From: an uncultured Oscillospiraceae bacterium
GTDB lineage: Bacteria; Bacillota; Clostridia; Oscillospirales; Oscillospiraceae
Length of the DNA: 14,313 bases
Assembly (NCBI GenBank): GCA_905234005.1
Contig: CAJOFW010000012.1
Location: 1-14,313 of the forward strand
Direction: 5' to 3'
Shown here: positions 6,507 to 13,800 of the stretch, piece by piece
How positions within the stretch are numbered: position 1 is the first letter of the stretch
Layout of the letters: every line of letters begins with the position of its first letter
Translations under genes and position numbers: made by a program
Notes under the pieces: model-generated
Told to the model about the DNA's origin: nothing
Database searches by the model: none
Seen by the model: the letters and a program-made list of their open reading frames with translations, nothing else

Positions 6507-8822
6507 ATGCTTGACTTCAGCAGAGCAAGGCAATGGGAGATCGTCGAGACGGGCTTTGACCCGTCCGCCCTCGGCAAGGTCGAGGCGAATCTCTGCCTCG
6601 GCAACGGGTATATGGGCCTGCGCTCCTGCCTCGAGGAGCGCTATCCCGGCGAGACACGCGACCTGCTCGTGGCCGGTACGTTCGACCGGTTCTCGCCCGA
6701 GGAGGTCACGGAGCTTCCGAACGCCGCCGACGTGACGAACATCGAGCTGAACTTAAACGGCGAACGCTTCGATCTCCTGCAGGGCACAATCGACGCCTTT
6801 GAGCGGCGGCTGAACCTTAAAACCGGCCTTCTGACACGCGACGTTAAGTGGACGTCCCCGAAGGGCGCGAGGTACACGCTCAAATACGAGCGCATCGTGT
6901 CGCTCCGGCGTCTGCACACCATCGCCCTGCGCGTGACGGTGACGCCGGCGGCGGACTGCAAAATTGTTTTCAAATCCGGCATCGACGGGCGCGTGACCTG
7001 CGACGGCTCCCAGCACTTCACCGAGGGACAGACGCGGTTCTACGACAAAAAATATATGCAGTTCTGCCCGCGCACGATCCAGTCGGACATCACGTTCATC
7101 CTGAACGCGGCGCACACGCTCACCGTGGACGGCGCGGCGGCCGCGCCGGCGAGCGACATCAACATCCTCCGCCGGCAGATGTACTCGAACTTCACGCTGG
7201 ACGTGCGGGCGGGCCAGACCGTCGTGCTCGAGAAATTCGCGAACGTCTTCACGACCCGGGACAGGGAGGCCGCCGGCGTGGCGCTCGCCGACATCCAGGC
7301 GTACGCTCTCGACGAGCTGAAGGCGGACGAGGCCATGGGCTTTGACGCGCTCGCGGCGGAATCCGCCGAGGCGTGGCGGGAAAAGGTATGGGACCGCGCC
7401 CCGCTCGAGATCGACGGGCCGGACTTCGACCAGCTCTGCCTGCGCTTCGCGCAGTATCACATGCAGCTCATGACCCCCGCCCACGACAACCGCATGAACA
7501 TCGGCGCGAAGGGCTTCTCGGGCGAGGGCTACAAGGGCCACACCTTCTGGGACACCGAGATCTTCCTGCTGCCGTATTTCATCTTCACCATGCCCGAGGT
7601 CGCCCGTTCGCTCGAGGAATACCGCTACCTCTCCCTGCCCGGCGCGCACGCCAAGGCAAAGCACAACGGCTATGACGGCGCGCAGTTCCCGTGGGAGAGC
7701 GCGTGGCTCGACGACGGCGAGGTCACGCCCGAATACATGGGCACCGACATCGTGACCGGCCAGCTCATCAAGGTCTGGTCGGGCTTCATCGAGATCCACA
7801 TCACGGCGGACGTGGCCTTCGGCGTGTGGCAGTATTACACCGTCACCGGCGATCAGGACTACATGGACAAGTACGGCTACGAGCTGATTCTGGACTGCGC
7901 GAAGTTCTGGGCCAGCCGCCTCGAGGAGGGCGAGGACGGATACCTCCACATCAACGACGTCGTCGGCCCGGACGAGTACAAGGAGCACGTAAACGACAAC
8001 GCGTTCACGAACTACATGGCGCTGTGGAACATCCGCAAGGCCATCGAGTACGCGGAGCTTCTCGAGGCCGAAAAGCCGGCGCTGTACGCCGCCCTCGACG
8101 CAAAGCTCGGCCTTACGGAGCTTGTGCCCACATGGCGGGTGAAGGCCGACCGCCTGTTCCTGACGCAGCCGAACGAAAACGGCGTGCTGCCGCAGGACTC
8201 GACGTATCTGACGCTCGAGGACATCGACCTCACAAAATACAAAAAGCAGGCCCACGTCGGCGGCATCTACAAGGACTACAACCAGGATCAGATCACGAAG
8301 ATCCAGGTGTCCAAGCAGGCGGACGTGATGGTGCTGTTCTACCTCCTCGAGGAGCAGTTCTCCCACGAGGTCAAGCTCGCGAGCTGGAGCTACTACGAGC
8401 CGCGCTGCCTGCACGACTCCAGCCTCTCGCTCTCGACGCACTCCGTGCTCGCCTGCGACATCGGCGATCCGGCGCTCGGCTACGAGATGTTCCGCAAGGC
8501 GTGTCTCATCGACCTCGACAACGCGAACCCGCACTCATCCGACGCCGGCATCCACGCCGCGAGCTACGGCGGCCTGTGGCAGTGCGCCGTATACGGCTTC
8601 GGCGGTCTGCGTATGCTGGGCGGCAATCTCCGCGTCAGCCCGGCGCTGCCCGAGGCGTGGAACGCCCTGCGCTATGTCATTCAGTGGAAGGGGCAGCGGC
8701 TGAATGTGACGGTCACAAGGGACGCCGTCACGATCGTGAACGAGACAAAGACCGCCCCCGTCACCCTCGAGATCTGGGGCGGCAGCTACACCATCACCGA
8801 CCGGCTCACCGTGAAGCGGTGA
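6507..8822 (+). CDS. GH65 disaccharide phosphorylase (maltose/nigerose/kojibiose/trehalose type)
   Basis: This is a 771-residue protein, the usual length for family 65 inverting phosphorylases, with no signal peptide. It should split an alpha-linked glucose disaccharide with phosphate into glucose and beta-glucose-1-phosphate. An N-terminal beta-sandwich (about 1-270) is followed by the (alpha/alpha)6 barrel with GHTFWDTEIF (Phe347-Trp-Asp-Thr-Glu351), PWESAW (395-400), and GPDEYKEHVNDN, whose Glu490 aligns with the catalytic acid Glu487 of Lactobacillus brevis maltose phosphorylase. HSSDAG (676-681) is the phosphate-site region. The acceptor loop after PWES reads AWLDDGEVTPEYMG. I cannot assign linkage specificity from it, so 'maltose phosphorylase' would be an over-call. 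The start ATG 6507 has only a weak GAGAGGG upstream, and the 12-base gap to pgmB suggests translational coupling. The product feeds directly into that enzyme. Confidence 0.93.
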   Translation: MLDFSRARQWEIVETGFDPSALGKVEANLCLGNGYMGLRSCLEERYPGETRDLLVAGTFDRFSPEEVTELPNAADVTNIELNLNGERFDLLQGTIDAFERRLNLKTGLLTRDVKWTSPKGARYTLKYERIVSLRRLHTIALRVTVTPAADCKIVFKSGIDGRVTCDGSQHFTEGQTRFYDKKYMQFCPRTIQSDITFILNAAHTLTVDGAAAAPASDINILRRQMYSNFTLDVRAGQTVVLEKFANVFTTRDREAAGVALADIQAYALDELKADEAMGFDALAAESAEAWREKVWDRAPLEIDGPDFDQLCLRFAQYHMQLMTPAHDNRMNIGAKGFSGEGYKGHTFWDTEIFLLPYFIFTMPEVARSLEEYRYLSLPGAHAKAKHNGYDGAQFPWESAWLDDGEVTPEYMGTDIVTGQLIKVWSGFIEIHITADVAFGVWQYYTVTGDQDYMDKYGYELILDCAKFWASRLEEGEDGYLHINDVVGPDEYKEHVNDNAFTNYMALWNIRKAIEYAELLEAEKPALYAALDAKLGLTELVPTWRVKADRLFLTQPNENGVLPQDSTYLTLEDIDLTKYKKQAHVGGIYKDYNQDQITKIQVSKQADVMVLFYLLEEQFSHEVKLASWSYYEPRCLHDSSLSLSTHSVLACDIGDPALGYEMFRKACLIDLDNANPHSSDAGIHAASYGGLWQCAVYGFGGLRMLGGNLRVSPALPEAWNALRYVIQWKGQRLNVTVTRDAVTIVNETKTAPVTLEIWGGSYTITDRLTVKR

Positions 8823-8844
8823 CGCCCGCGCCGGAATAAAAAAC

Positions 8845-8915
8845 AAGCATAAACCTCATAAGCATAAACCTCCATCCTCCGGTGCAAACTAACCGCACCA
8901 GGCAAGATGGAGGTT
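8845..8915 (+). promoter_or_regulatory. Hairpin sequestering the ribosome binding site of the SLH gene
   Basis: AACCTCCATC (8867-8876) is the exact complement of GATGGAGGTT (8906-8915), which contains the ribosome binding site GGAGG of the gene starting at 8924. The 29-base loop holds an inner 5-bp stem, GGTGC (8881-8885) with GCACC (8894-8898). The left arm lies within the second of two 13-base direct repeats AAGCATAAACCTC (8845-8857 and 8860-8872). The first repeat can also pair AACCTC with GAGGTT, so alternative folds exist. No T tract follows, so this is not a standard terminator. Translational control is inferred; I recognise no known riboswitch class. Confidence 0.6.
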
Positions 8916-8923
8916 ATTCTACC

Positions 8924-9853
8924 ATGAAAAAACGCAAATCGGCGATCTCCCTTTTATTGATCGCGTCACTTCTCGCCGCGCCGGCGTTCGCGACGCAGGA
9001 CTCGTCCCCGGAGCCGGACAACACCGCCCCCGTCGCGGAGAATCAGCAGCTCGAGACATACCGGGGCGTATCCATCGGCGGCGAGCTGTCCGCCTACGAC
9101 GCGGACGGGGATGACGTCACGTTCGAGCTGACGACCGAGCCGCTCAAGGGCACGGTGGAGCTGTCGCCCGACGGTTATTTCATCTACACGCCCGACGAGG
9201 GGCGGCGCGGCCGTGACTACTTCGGCTTCCGGGCCGTGGACGCGAACGGCAGCGCCTCCCAGGAGGGGACGGTCATCATCAGGCTCGTGAAGCAGAAGAC
9301 GAAGCTTACCTACGCCGATATGGACGGCGACGCGGCCGAGTACGCCGCCGTGTCGCTGACGGAGAAGGGCGTGTTCACCGGCGAATACGTCGGCGGCGAC
9401 TGCGTCTTCTCCCCCGACCGGAGCGTCACACGCGGGGAATTTCTCTCGATGTGCATGACCGCCGCCGGGACGGAGCTTCTGCGCGGCGTGAGCAGCACGG
9501 GCTTTCAGGACGACGACGAGATCGGCGACTGGCTCAAGCCCTACGTCGCCACGGCGCTGATGAACGGCTATATCCGGGGCACGGCGACCGAGACCGGGGC
9601 CGTCTTCCGCCCGAACGACGTGATCACGCTGCGCGAGGCGTGCGTCATGCTCAACGCCGTGCTCGGCGTGACCGACGTCGTGAGCGTATCCGCCTATGTA
9701 GGCGACCGCGTCACAAAGAGCGCACAGGCCGTCGCGAACCTGACGGCGGCGAACGTCCTGCCCGCCGGCTGGCGCGATTTCACGGCCCGACTCACCCGCG
9801 CCGAGGCCGCCGAGCTTCTCGAAAACGCGTCGAACCTTCTGGCGAGGCGATAA
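8924..9853 (+). CDS. Secreted Ig/cadherin-like protein with C-terminal SLH repeats
   Basis: This is a 309-residue cell-surface protein. The ATG at 8924 is chosen because GGAGG (8909-8913) sits 10 bases upstream and a canonical signal peptide starts there (KKR, then SAISLLLIASLLAAPAFA, cleavage near residue 23-25). An in-frame ATG at 8882 would add 14 polar residues before the signal. Residues 30-125 form one bacterial cadherin/Ig-like domain of the 'APVA ... DADGDDVTFEL ... GTVELSPDGYFIYTPDE ... DYFGFRAVDANG' type. Residues 130-309 hold three SLH repeats (YADMDGD, FQDDDEIGDWLKPYVATALMNGYIRG, LTRAEAAELLENASNLL), which bind pyruvylated wall polymers in Bacillota. It likely displays one Ig domain on the wall. 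It follows the GH65 gene by 101 bases with no clear promoter, so it may be read through from the sugar cluster. The partner is unknown. Confidence 0.88.
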   Translation: MKKRKSAISLLLIASLLAAPAFATQDSSPEPDNTAPVAENQQLETYRGVSIGGELSAYDADGDDVTFELTTEPLKGTVELSPDGYFIYTPDEGRRGRDYFGFRAVDANGSASQEGTVIIRLVKQKTKLTYADMDGDAAEYAAVSLTEKGVFTGEYVGGDCVFSPDRSVTRGEFLSMCMTAAGTELLRGVSSTGFQDDDEIGDWLKPYVATALMNGYIRGTATETGAVFRPNDVITLREACVMLNAVLGVTDVVSVSAYVGDRVTKSAQAVANLTAANVLPAGWRDFTARLTRAEAAELLENASNLLARR

Positions 9854-9856
9854 ACC

Positions 9857-9882
9857 ATACTTTTTCTTGAAAGAAAAAGTAT
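9857..9882. repeat. Perfect AT-rich hairpin after the SLH gene
   Basis: ATACTTTTTCTT (9857-9868) and AAGAAAAAGTAT (9871-9882) are exact complements with only GA between them. It starts three bases after the stop codon. There is no T run directly after it on either strand, so it may work as a transcript-end stabiliser or be a dispersed genomic repeat rather than a classic terminator. The A-rich sequence that follows (CAAAAAGAACTTTGC) resembles repeats I recall from gut Clostridia, which needs a genome comparison. Confidence 0.5.
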
Positions 9883-9974
9883 CAAAAAGAACTTTGCATT
9901 CGCCTCGAAACATCAGCGTTTCCAAGGCTTTGCGCCCGGTAACGAGACGATGCTTTTAATCGGAGAGCAGTATC

Positions 9975-10018
9975 AAAAAACGCATGACCGTCCCCAGCGG
10001 GATGGCCATGCATTTTTT
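9975..10018. terminator. Bidirectional terminator between the SLH gene and glyA
   Basis: Arms 9982-9994 and 9999-10011 form a stem of about 13 bp with one mismatch and one wobble on either strand, around a CAGC loop. Six As (9975-9980) precede it and six Ts (10013-10018) follow it, so it can end the plus transcript of the SLH gene and the minus transcript of glyA. Confidence 0.8.
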
Positions 10019-10025
10019 ATTCGTA

Positions 10026-11267
10026 TCACACGCCGGGGATCGGGTGGTTGGCGCAGAGGGCGGCTACCTCGGCGTTGATGCGGTCGCGGCTGCCGTCGAA
10101 GTCGCGGATGCAGTCGACGATCCAGCCGGCGATACGCTCCATCTCCGGCTCCTTGAAGCCGCGCGTCGTGACGGCGGGCGTGCCGAGACGGATGCCGCTC
10201 GTGACCGTCGGGCCGAGGGGGTCGAACGGGATGGAGTTTTTGTTCGCGGTGATGTGCACCTCGTCGAGGCGCTTTTCAAGCTCCTTGCCGGTCACGTCGA
10301 GGCCGGTCAGCTTCACGAGCATCAGGTGGTTGTCCGTGCCGCCGGACACGATGCCGACGCCGGCGTCCTGCAGCGATTTGCAGAGCACGGCGGCGTTCTT
10401 TACGACCTGGGCCTGATATGCGCGGAACTCGTCGGTCATGGCCTCGCCGAGGGCGACGGCCTTCGCCGCGATGATATGCATGAGCGGGCCGCCCTGCGTG
10501 CCGGGGAAGATGCCCCGGTCGATCTTCGAGGCAAGCTCCTGCCGGCAGAGGATCATGCCGCCGCGGGGACCGCGGAGCGTCTTGTGCGTCGTCGTCGTCA
10601 CGACGTCGGAGTACGGCACCGGGCTGGGCACCACGCCCGCCGCGACAAGACCGGCGATGTGCGCCATATCGACGAGCAGATACGCCCCGACCTCGTCCGC
10701 GATGGCGCGGCAGGCCTCGTAGTCGATGAGACGCGAATACGCGCTCGCGCCGGCGAGGATGAGCTTCGGCTTATGCTCGAGCGCGAGAGCGCGCATGGTG
10801 TCGTAGTTGATCGTCTCCGTCTCCGGGTCGACGCCGTAGGGGACGATGTTGAAGTATTTGCCCGAGATGTTGACCGGGGAGCCGTGGGACAGGTGGCCGC
10901 CGTGCTTGAGATCCATGCTCAGCACCGTGTCGCCGTGGTTCAGAAGCCCGAAGAAGACGGCGAGATTCGCGTTCGCGCCGCTGTGGGGCTGCACGTTCGC
11001 GTGGTCGGCGCCGAAGAGCTTCGTGGCGCGGTCGCGGGCGATGTCCTCGACCTCGTCGACAAACTGACAGCCGCCGTAATAGCGCTTGCCGGGGTAGCCC
11101 TCGGCGTATTTGTTCGTGAGCACGCTGCCCATCGCGGCCAGCACCGCCTCCGATACGAGGTTCTCCGAGGCGATCAGCTCGATGTTGCCCATCTGCCGGC
11201 CAAGCTCCCGCGAGCAGGCGGCGGCGACGTCTGGGTCGCATTTCTTCAGCACATCCAGGGAATTCAT
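10026..11267 (-). CDS. glyA: Serine hydroxymethyltransferase
   Basis: This cytoplasmic PLP enzyme interconverts serine plus tetrahydrofolate with glycine plus 5,10-methylene-tetrahydrofolate. The protein has 413 residues, against 417 in E. coli. The chosen ATG (complement of 11265-11267) gives MNSLDVLKKCDPDV and has AAAGGAGAG a few bases upstream. A longer in-frame ATG at 11327 would add 20 untypical residues across the leader. Visible landmarks are IELIASENLVSEAV, NKYAEGYPGKRYYGG, HGGHLSHG, DMAHIAGLVAAG and TTTTHKTLRGPRGG, in which the PLP-binding lysine is Lys229, the same number as in E. coli. It stands alone on the minus strand between two SLH genes on the plus strand and has its own promoters and terminator. 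It appears intact and housekeeping. I see no THF or glycine riboswitch in its leader. Confidence 0.98.
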   Translation of the reverse strand: MNSLDVLKKCDPDVAAACSRELGRQMGNIELIASENLVSEAVLAAMGSVLTNKYAEGYPGKRYYGGCQFVDEVEDIARDRATKLFGADHANVQPHSGANANLAVFFGLLNHGDTVLSMDLKHGGHLSHGSPVNISGKYFNIVPYGVDPETETINYDTMRALALEHKPKLILAGASAYSRLIDYEACRAIADEVGAYLLVDMAHIAGLVAAGVVPSPVPYSDVVTTTTHKTLRGPRGGMILCRQELASKIDRGIFPGTQGGPLMHIIAAKAVALGEAMTDEFRAYQAQVVKNAAVLCKSLQDAGVGIVSGGTDNHLMLVKLTGLDVTGKELEKRLDEVHITANKNSIPFDPLGPTVTSGIRLGTPAVTTRGFKEPEMERIAGWIVDCIRDFDGSRDRINAEVAALCANHPIPGV

Positions 11268-11327
11268 AGGCTCTCCTTTGGTCATCTCATCGGAGCCGCG
11301 CAGGCCCCGTGAGGTTATATTTTCCAT

Positions 11328-11356
11328 ATTATATTATTGTATCCGGCAGTTGTCGC
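11328..11356 (-). promoter_or_regulatory. Possible proximal promoter of glyA
   Basis: On the minus strand TATAAT (11328-11333) lies 17 bases from GCGACA (11351-11356, 4 of 6 to consensus). It could give a second, shorter glyA transcript with a leader of about 55 nt. It is weaker support than the distal promoter because the region is generally AT-rich. Confidence 0.4.
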
Positions 11357-11368
11357 CGCGTATGGATT

Positions 11369-11397
11369 ACTGTACCATCAAATCGGCGAAAGGTCAA
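11369..11397 (-). promoter_or_regulatory. Distal promoter of glyA
   Basis: On the minus strand TTGACC (11392-11397) is 17 bases from TACAGT (11369-11374). The -35 matches 5 of 6 and the -10 matches 4 of 6. It would give a leader of about 95 nt. It is back to back with the promoter of the SLH/beta-helix gene at 11436. Confidence 0.6.
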
Positions 11398-11435
11398 CAT
11401 TTGTTAAGAACCTGATGAATAATTGTGCGTGGCGC

Positions 11436-11464
11436 TTGATTTTGCGCACGTCGCGTGCTATCAT
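11436..11464 (+). promoter_or_regulatory. Promoter of the SLH/beta-helix gene
   Basis: TTGATT (11436-11441) and TATCAT (11459-11464) are separated by exactly 17 bases. The leader would be about 60 nt and contains a small hairpin GGTCAC-N8-GTGGCC (about 11475-11494, one wobble) before the AAAGGAG at 11515-11521. Confidence 0.65.
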
Positions 11465-11529
11465 TGTTACCAAGGTCACGGTTCTGTGTGGCCGAAATTT
11501 TGTCACAAACAACGAAAGGAGCAAAACAC

Positions 11530-13479
11530 ATGAAAACCCTGCAGAAAACAGCGGCCCTGATTCTGACGCTCTGCCTGCTTCTCGCGGTCGCGCCCTCCGC
11601 GTTCGCGCTGACGCTCGAGCCGAGCGGCTACGTGCTGGACGTGAGCGACTACGCCCCCGCGCAAAGCTCGGAGACTGGCTCCATCGGCGGCGGCTACGGC
11701 CTGTACACCTTCGACGACTTCTATGACCTCTCCGGCGGCCAGTACGAGGACTACCGCGACGCGGTCAACTGGTGGCTCGACTGCGGCGTCACCAACGGCG
11801 GCGTGACGTGGGACTACTTCGGCGTGGACAACAGCTTCGCCCGCTATGAGCTTGCGTTCTTCCTGTATCGCTTCTACAACATCACGAACGACGACGGCCT
11901 CTGGCTGTACGACGACTTCTCCCACAACCCCCTGTCCGGCGACACGAACTGGAAGTTCACCGACGCCGTCTACGCCTGCCGCTGGTCCGGCGTCCTCGGC
12001 GCGTATGAGGGCAACAGCTTCAACCCCCAGGGCATCGTCGACGCGGCGACGGTCTGCGACTCGCTGTTCAAGGTTCTGACCTGGAGCCCCGAGATCCTCG
12101 ACCAGGAGACGCGTGACATGATCGAGACGTTCACCGGCAATCCCTACACCGAGACCTCGACCTACGTCTGCGCGAGCTTCCCCGAGGCGCTTGTCGCGGC
12201 GGCGGCGGACGGCACGCAGGATCCCGTCGGCTTCTTCATCGCGCAGGGTCTTGTCGACCCCGAGATCGACGCGAACGCCCCGCTCTCCAAGCTCGACGCC
12301 ATCCGGCTCCTCTACGGCATCTGCCAGGGCACCGGCGCCCGCACCGCGGACAAGTGGGCGCTCTTCGGCAGCGAGAACACCGTGTACGACTACGCCGAGG
12401 ACGCCGAGATCTCCGGCGAGACGTTTGAACTCATCGGCAACGACGCCTCCGACGAGATCGCCGGCACGTCCCTGATCGTCGCCCACGACGGCGCGAACGT
12501 CGTGATCTCCGACTCCACGATCACGGTCGACCACGTCACCGAGGGCAGCACCTATCAGCTCGCGTACCGCTGGGGCGAGGCCATGGCCGTCGTCGCCTAC
12601 GGCGAGGGCACCGTCCTGACCATCAAGGACAGCGAGATCAACTGGCTCGACACCGTTGAGCGCCAGCACGGCGGCTTCTTCCCCACCGCCGGCGCCGCGA
12701 TCATCATCGACAACTGCGTTATCGACCGCCAGTCCTCCGGCATGTGCTACAACGGCACCCTGATCTACAAGAACTGCGACCTCACCACCGCCGGCACACA
12801 GACGGGCCGTATGCACAGCTCCGACTTCTTCTCCGGCGTCACGGTCTACGACAACTGCACCATGAACAAGGACGGCATCGGCGAGGACGATCTGACCCCG
12901 ACCGCGTTCAACGACGAGGCCGCGAGCCTTTATATCGTTGACAGCCCGTACTTCGGCAACGGCTTCGGCACCATGACCGGCGTCGCGACCGCGTATGCCG
13001 AGGGCTCCGTCATCGACGCGACGGTCACGGGCTTCACGAACAACACCTCCCAGCTCACCGACGTCACGTCCTACACGTACTACGACTGCGACATCACCTA
13101 CTCCGCCGGCATCGCCACCCTCCAGAAGGAGGCCAAGGTCGACGCGAAGTACATCGACTGCGGCGAGATCACCCTCGGCGACGGCATGGCGAACGGCTAT
13201 GACATCACGATCGACGGCGCCGAATTCGGCTCCTACAGCTCCATGCGCATCCGCATCGACGGCACGACCTTCAGCCGCCCGCTGAACGTCTACGTCGCCC
13301 CCGGCTGCGAGCTGATCATCGAGGTCCAGCCCGGCACCGAGCTGCCCGAGGTCATCCAGGACACCGCCGCGACGATGGACATCCGCTCCTACGTCTCGAA
13401 GATCGCCTATCCCGACGCCGGCTACACGCTGCCCAACCTCGGCTCCGTCGTCGTCCGCACGGTCGACTGGAACGGCTGA
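11530..13479 (+). CDS. Secreted SLH-repeat plus beta-helix surface protein
   Basis: This 649-residue protein begins at ATG 11530, eight bases after AAAGGAG (11515-11521). A signal peptide (MKTLQKTAALILTLCLLLAV then APSAFA) is cut near Ala26. Three degenerate SLH repeats follow: residues 59-118 (YRDAVNWWLDCGVTNG ... FARYELAFFLYRFYN), 142-185 (FTDAVYACRWSGVLGAYEG ... AATVCDSLFKVL) and 212-275 (FFIAQGLVDPEI ... LSKLDAIRLLYGIC). From about 290 to 600 there are repeated short strand-turn units with aligned Asp and Asn (VVISDSTITVD, LTIKDSEINWLD, IIIDNCVIDR, LIYKNCDLTTAG, VTVYDNCTMNKDG, YYDCDITYS, YIDCGEITLGDG), which look like a right-handed parallel beta-helix of the pectate-lyase or adhesin type. 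I see no recognisable catalytic site, so it could be a structural or adhesive protein or a carbohydrate-active enzyme. There is no sortase motif, which fits SLH anchoring at the N-terminus. Confidence 0.88.
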   Translation: MKTLQKTAALILTLCLLLAVAPSAFALTLEPSGYVLDVSDYAPAQSSETGSIGGGYGLYTFDDFYDLSGGQYEDYRDAVNWWLDCGVTNGGVTWDYFGVDNSFARYELAFFLYRFYNITNDDGLWLYDDFSHNPLSGDTNWKFTDAVYACRWSGVLGAYEGNSFNPQGIVDAATVCDSLFKVLTWSPEILDQETRDMIETFTGNPYTETSTYVCASFPEALVAAAADGTQDPVGFFIAQGLVDPEIDANAPLSKLDAIRLLYGICQGTGARTADKWALFGSENTVYDYAEDAEISGETFELIGNDASDEIAGTSLIVAHDGANVVISDSTITVDHVTEGSTYQLAYRWGEAMAVVAYGEGTVLTIKDSEINWLDTVERQHGGFFPTAGAAIIIDNCVIDRQSSGMCYNGTLIYKNCDLTTAGTQTGRMHSSDFFSGVTVYDNCTMNKDGIGEDDLTPTAFNDEAASLYIVDSPYFGNGFGTMTGVATAYAEGSVIDATVTGFTNNTSQLTDVTSYTYYDCDITYSAGIATLQKEAKVDAKYIDCGEITLGDGMANGYDITIDGAEFGSYSSMRIRIDGTTFSRPLNVYVAPGCELIIEVQPGTELPEVIQDTAATMDIRSYVSKIAYPDAGYTLPNLGSVVVRTVDWNG

Positions 13480-13504
13480 TACCGCTTCGCGGCGGGAAAG
13501 GTTT

Positions 13505-13536
13505 ATACGGCATCCGTGACATGATACGGCATCCGT
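13505..13536. repeat. Tandem 13-base repeat with internal palindrome
   Basis: ATACGGCATCCGT occurs at 13505-13517 and again at 13524-13536. Each copy contains the small inverted repeat ACGG-CAT-CCGT. The pair lies between the stop codon of the SLH/beta-helix gene and its terminator. It could be a protein-binding pair or a small duplication; no function can be read. Confidence 0.4.
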
Positions 13537-13559
13537 AACGCCCCGGCCAAAACCCACGG

Positions 13560-13599
13560 CGGGCCTTCGCATTCATCGCAATGCGAAGGCCCGTTTTTT
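13560..13599 (+). terminator. Strong intrinsic terminator of the SLH/beta-helix gene
   Basis: A perfect 14-bp stem (13560-13573 with 13580-13593), a six-base loop CATCGC and six Ts (13594-13599) form a textbook rho-independent terminator about 80 bases after the stop codon at 13479. Confidence 0.95.
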
Positions 13600-13644
13600 C
13601 TGTATGGCAGTCGGTATGGATGGTTATCATTTCGCTGTCGGCAT

Positions 13645-13676
13645 AAAAAAATCCCGCAGCCGAAGGGCTGCGGGAT
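13645..13676 (-). terminator. Terminator for minus-strand transcripts (hairpin copy 1)
   Basis: An 11-bp GC-rich stem (13651-13661 with 13666-13676) around a CTTC loop on the minus strand is followed by a run of Ts (complement of 13645-13650). This is a complete intrinsic terminator. It probably ends transcripts coming from tRNA-Leu. Confidence 0.85.
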
Positions 13677-13764
13677 CGGAGTCTGTCAAAAAACGACGCT
13701 TCCGCCTGCTGTGACTGAGCAGCGGGGGAGCTCGAGGGGGCAAGGCCCGCCTCGATTTGGATCA

Positions 13765-13800
13765 TTCAGCTTGTCAAAGAGACTTCTTTGACAAGCTGAA
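13765..13800. repeat. Perfect 16-bp hairpin
   Basis: Arms 13765-13780 and 13785-13800 are exact complements around GACT. The core is TTGTCAAAGA/TCTTTGACAA. It directly abuts hairpin copy 2 at 13801. A related TGTCAAAAAA sequence begins near 13683 at the other end of the 124-nt spacer, so the two TGTCAAA/TTTGACA sequences could be imperfect terminal inverted repeats of a small element. Confidence 0.7.

Noticed and set aside
6753..8534. 593-codon open frame on the minus strand opposite the GH65 gene
   Set aside because: Antisense shadow of a conserved enzyme with intact catalytic motifs.
8867..8915. Intrinsic terminator after the GH65 gene
   Set aside because: The stem is followed by ATTCTACC rather than a T run and includes the next gene's ribosome binding site.
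8882..8923. ATG 8882 as the start of the Ig/SLH protein
   Set aside because: It would place 14 polar residues before the signal peptide and lies inside the hairpin; ATG 8924 has the ribosome binding site.
11268..11327. Longer glyA start at 11327
   Set aside because: The added 20 residues cross the AAAGGAGAG ribosome binding site and do not match the family N-terminus.
11268..11400. Folate or glycine riboswitch in the glyA leader
   Set aside because: The leader is short and AT-rich, and I see none of the conserved helices of those classes.
11503..13572. 689-codon open frame on the minus strand opposite the SLH/beta-helix gene
   Set aside because: Asp/Val/Gly/Arg-rich shadow; it also crosses the other gene's leader and lacks a start signal.
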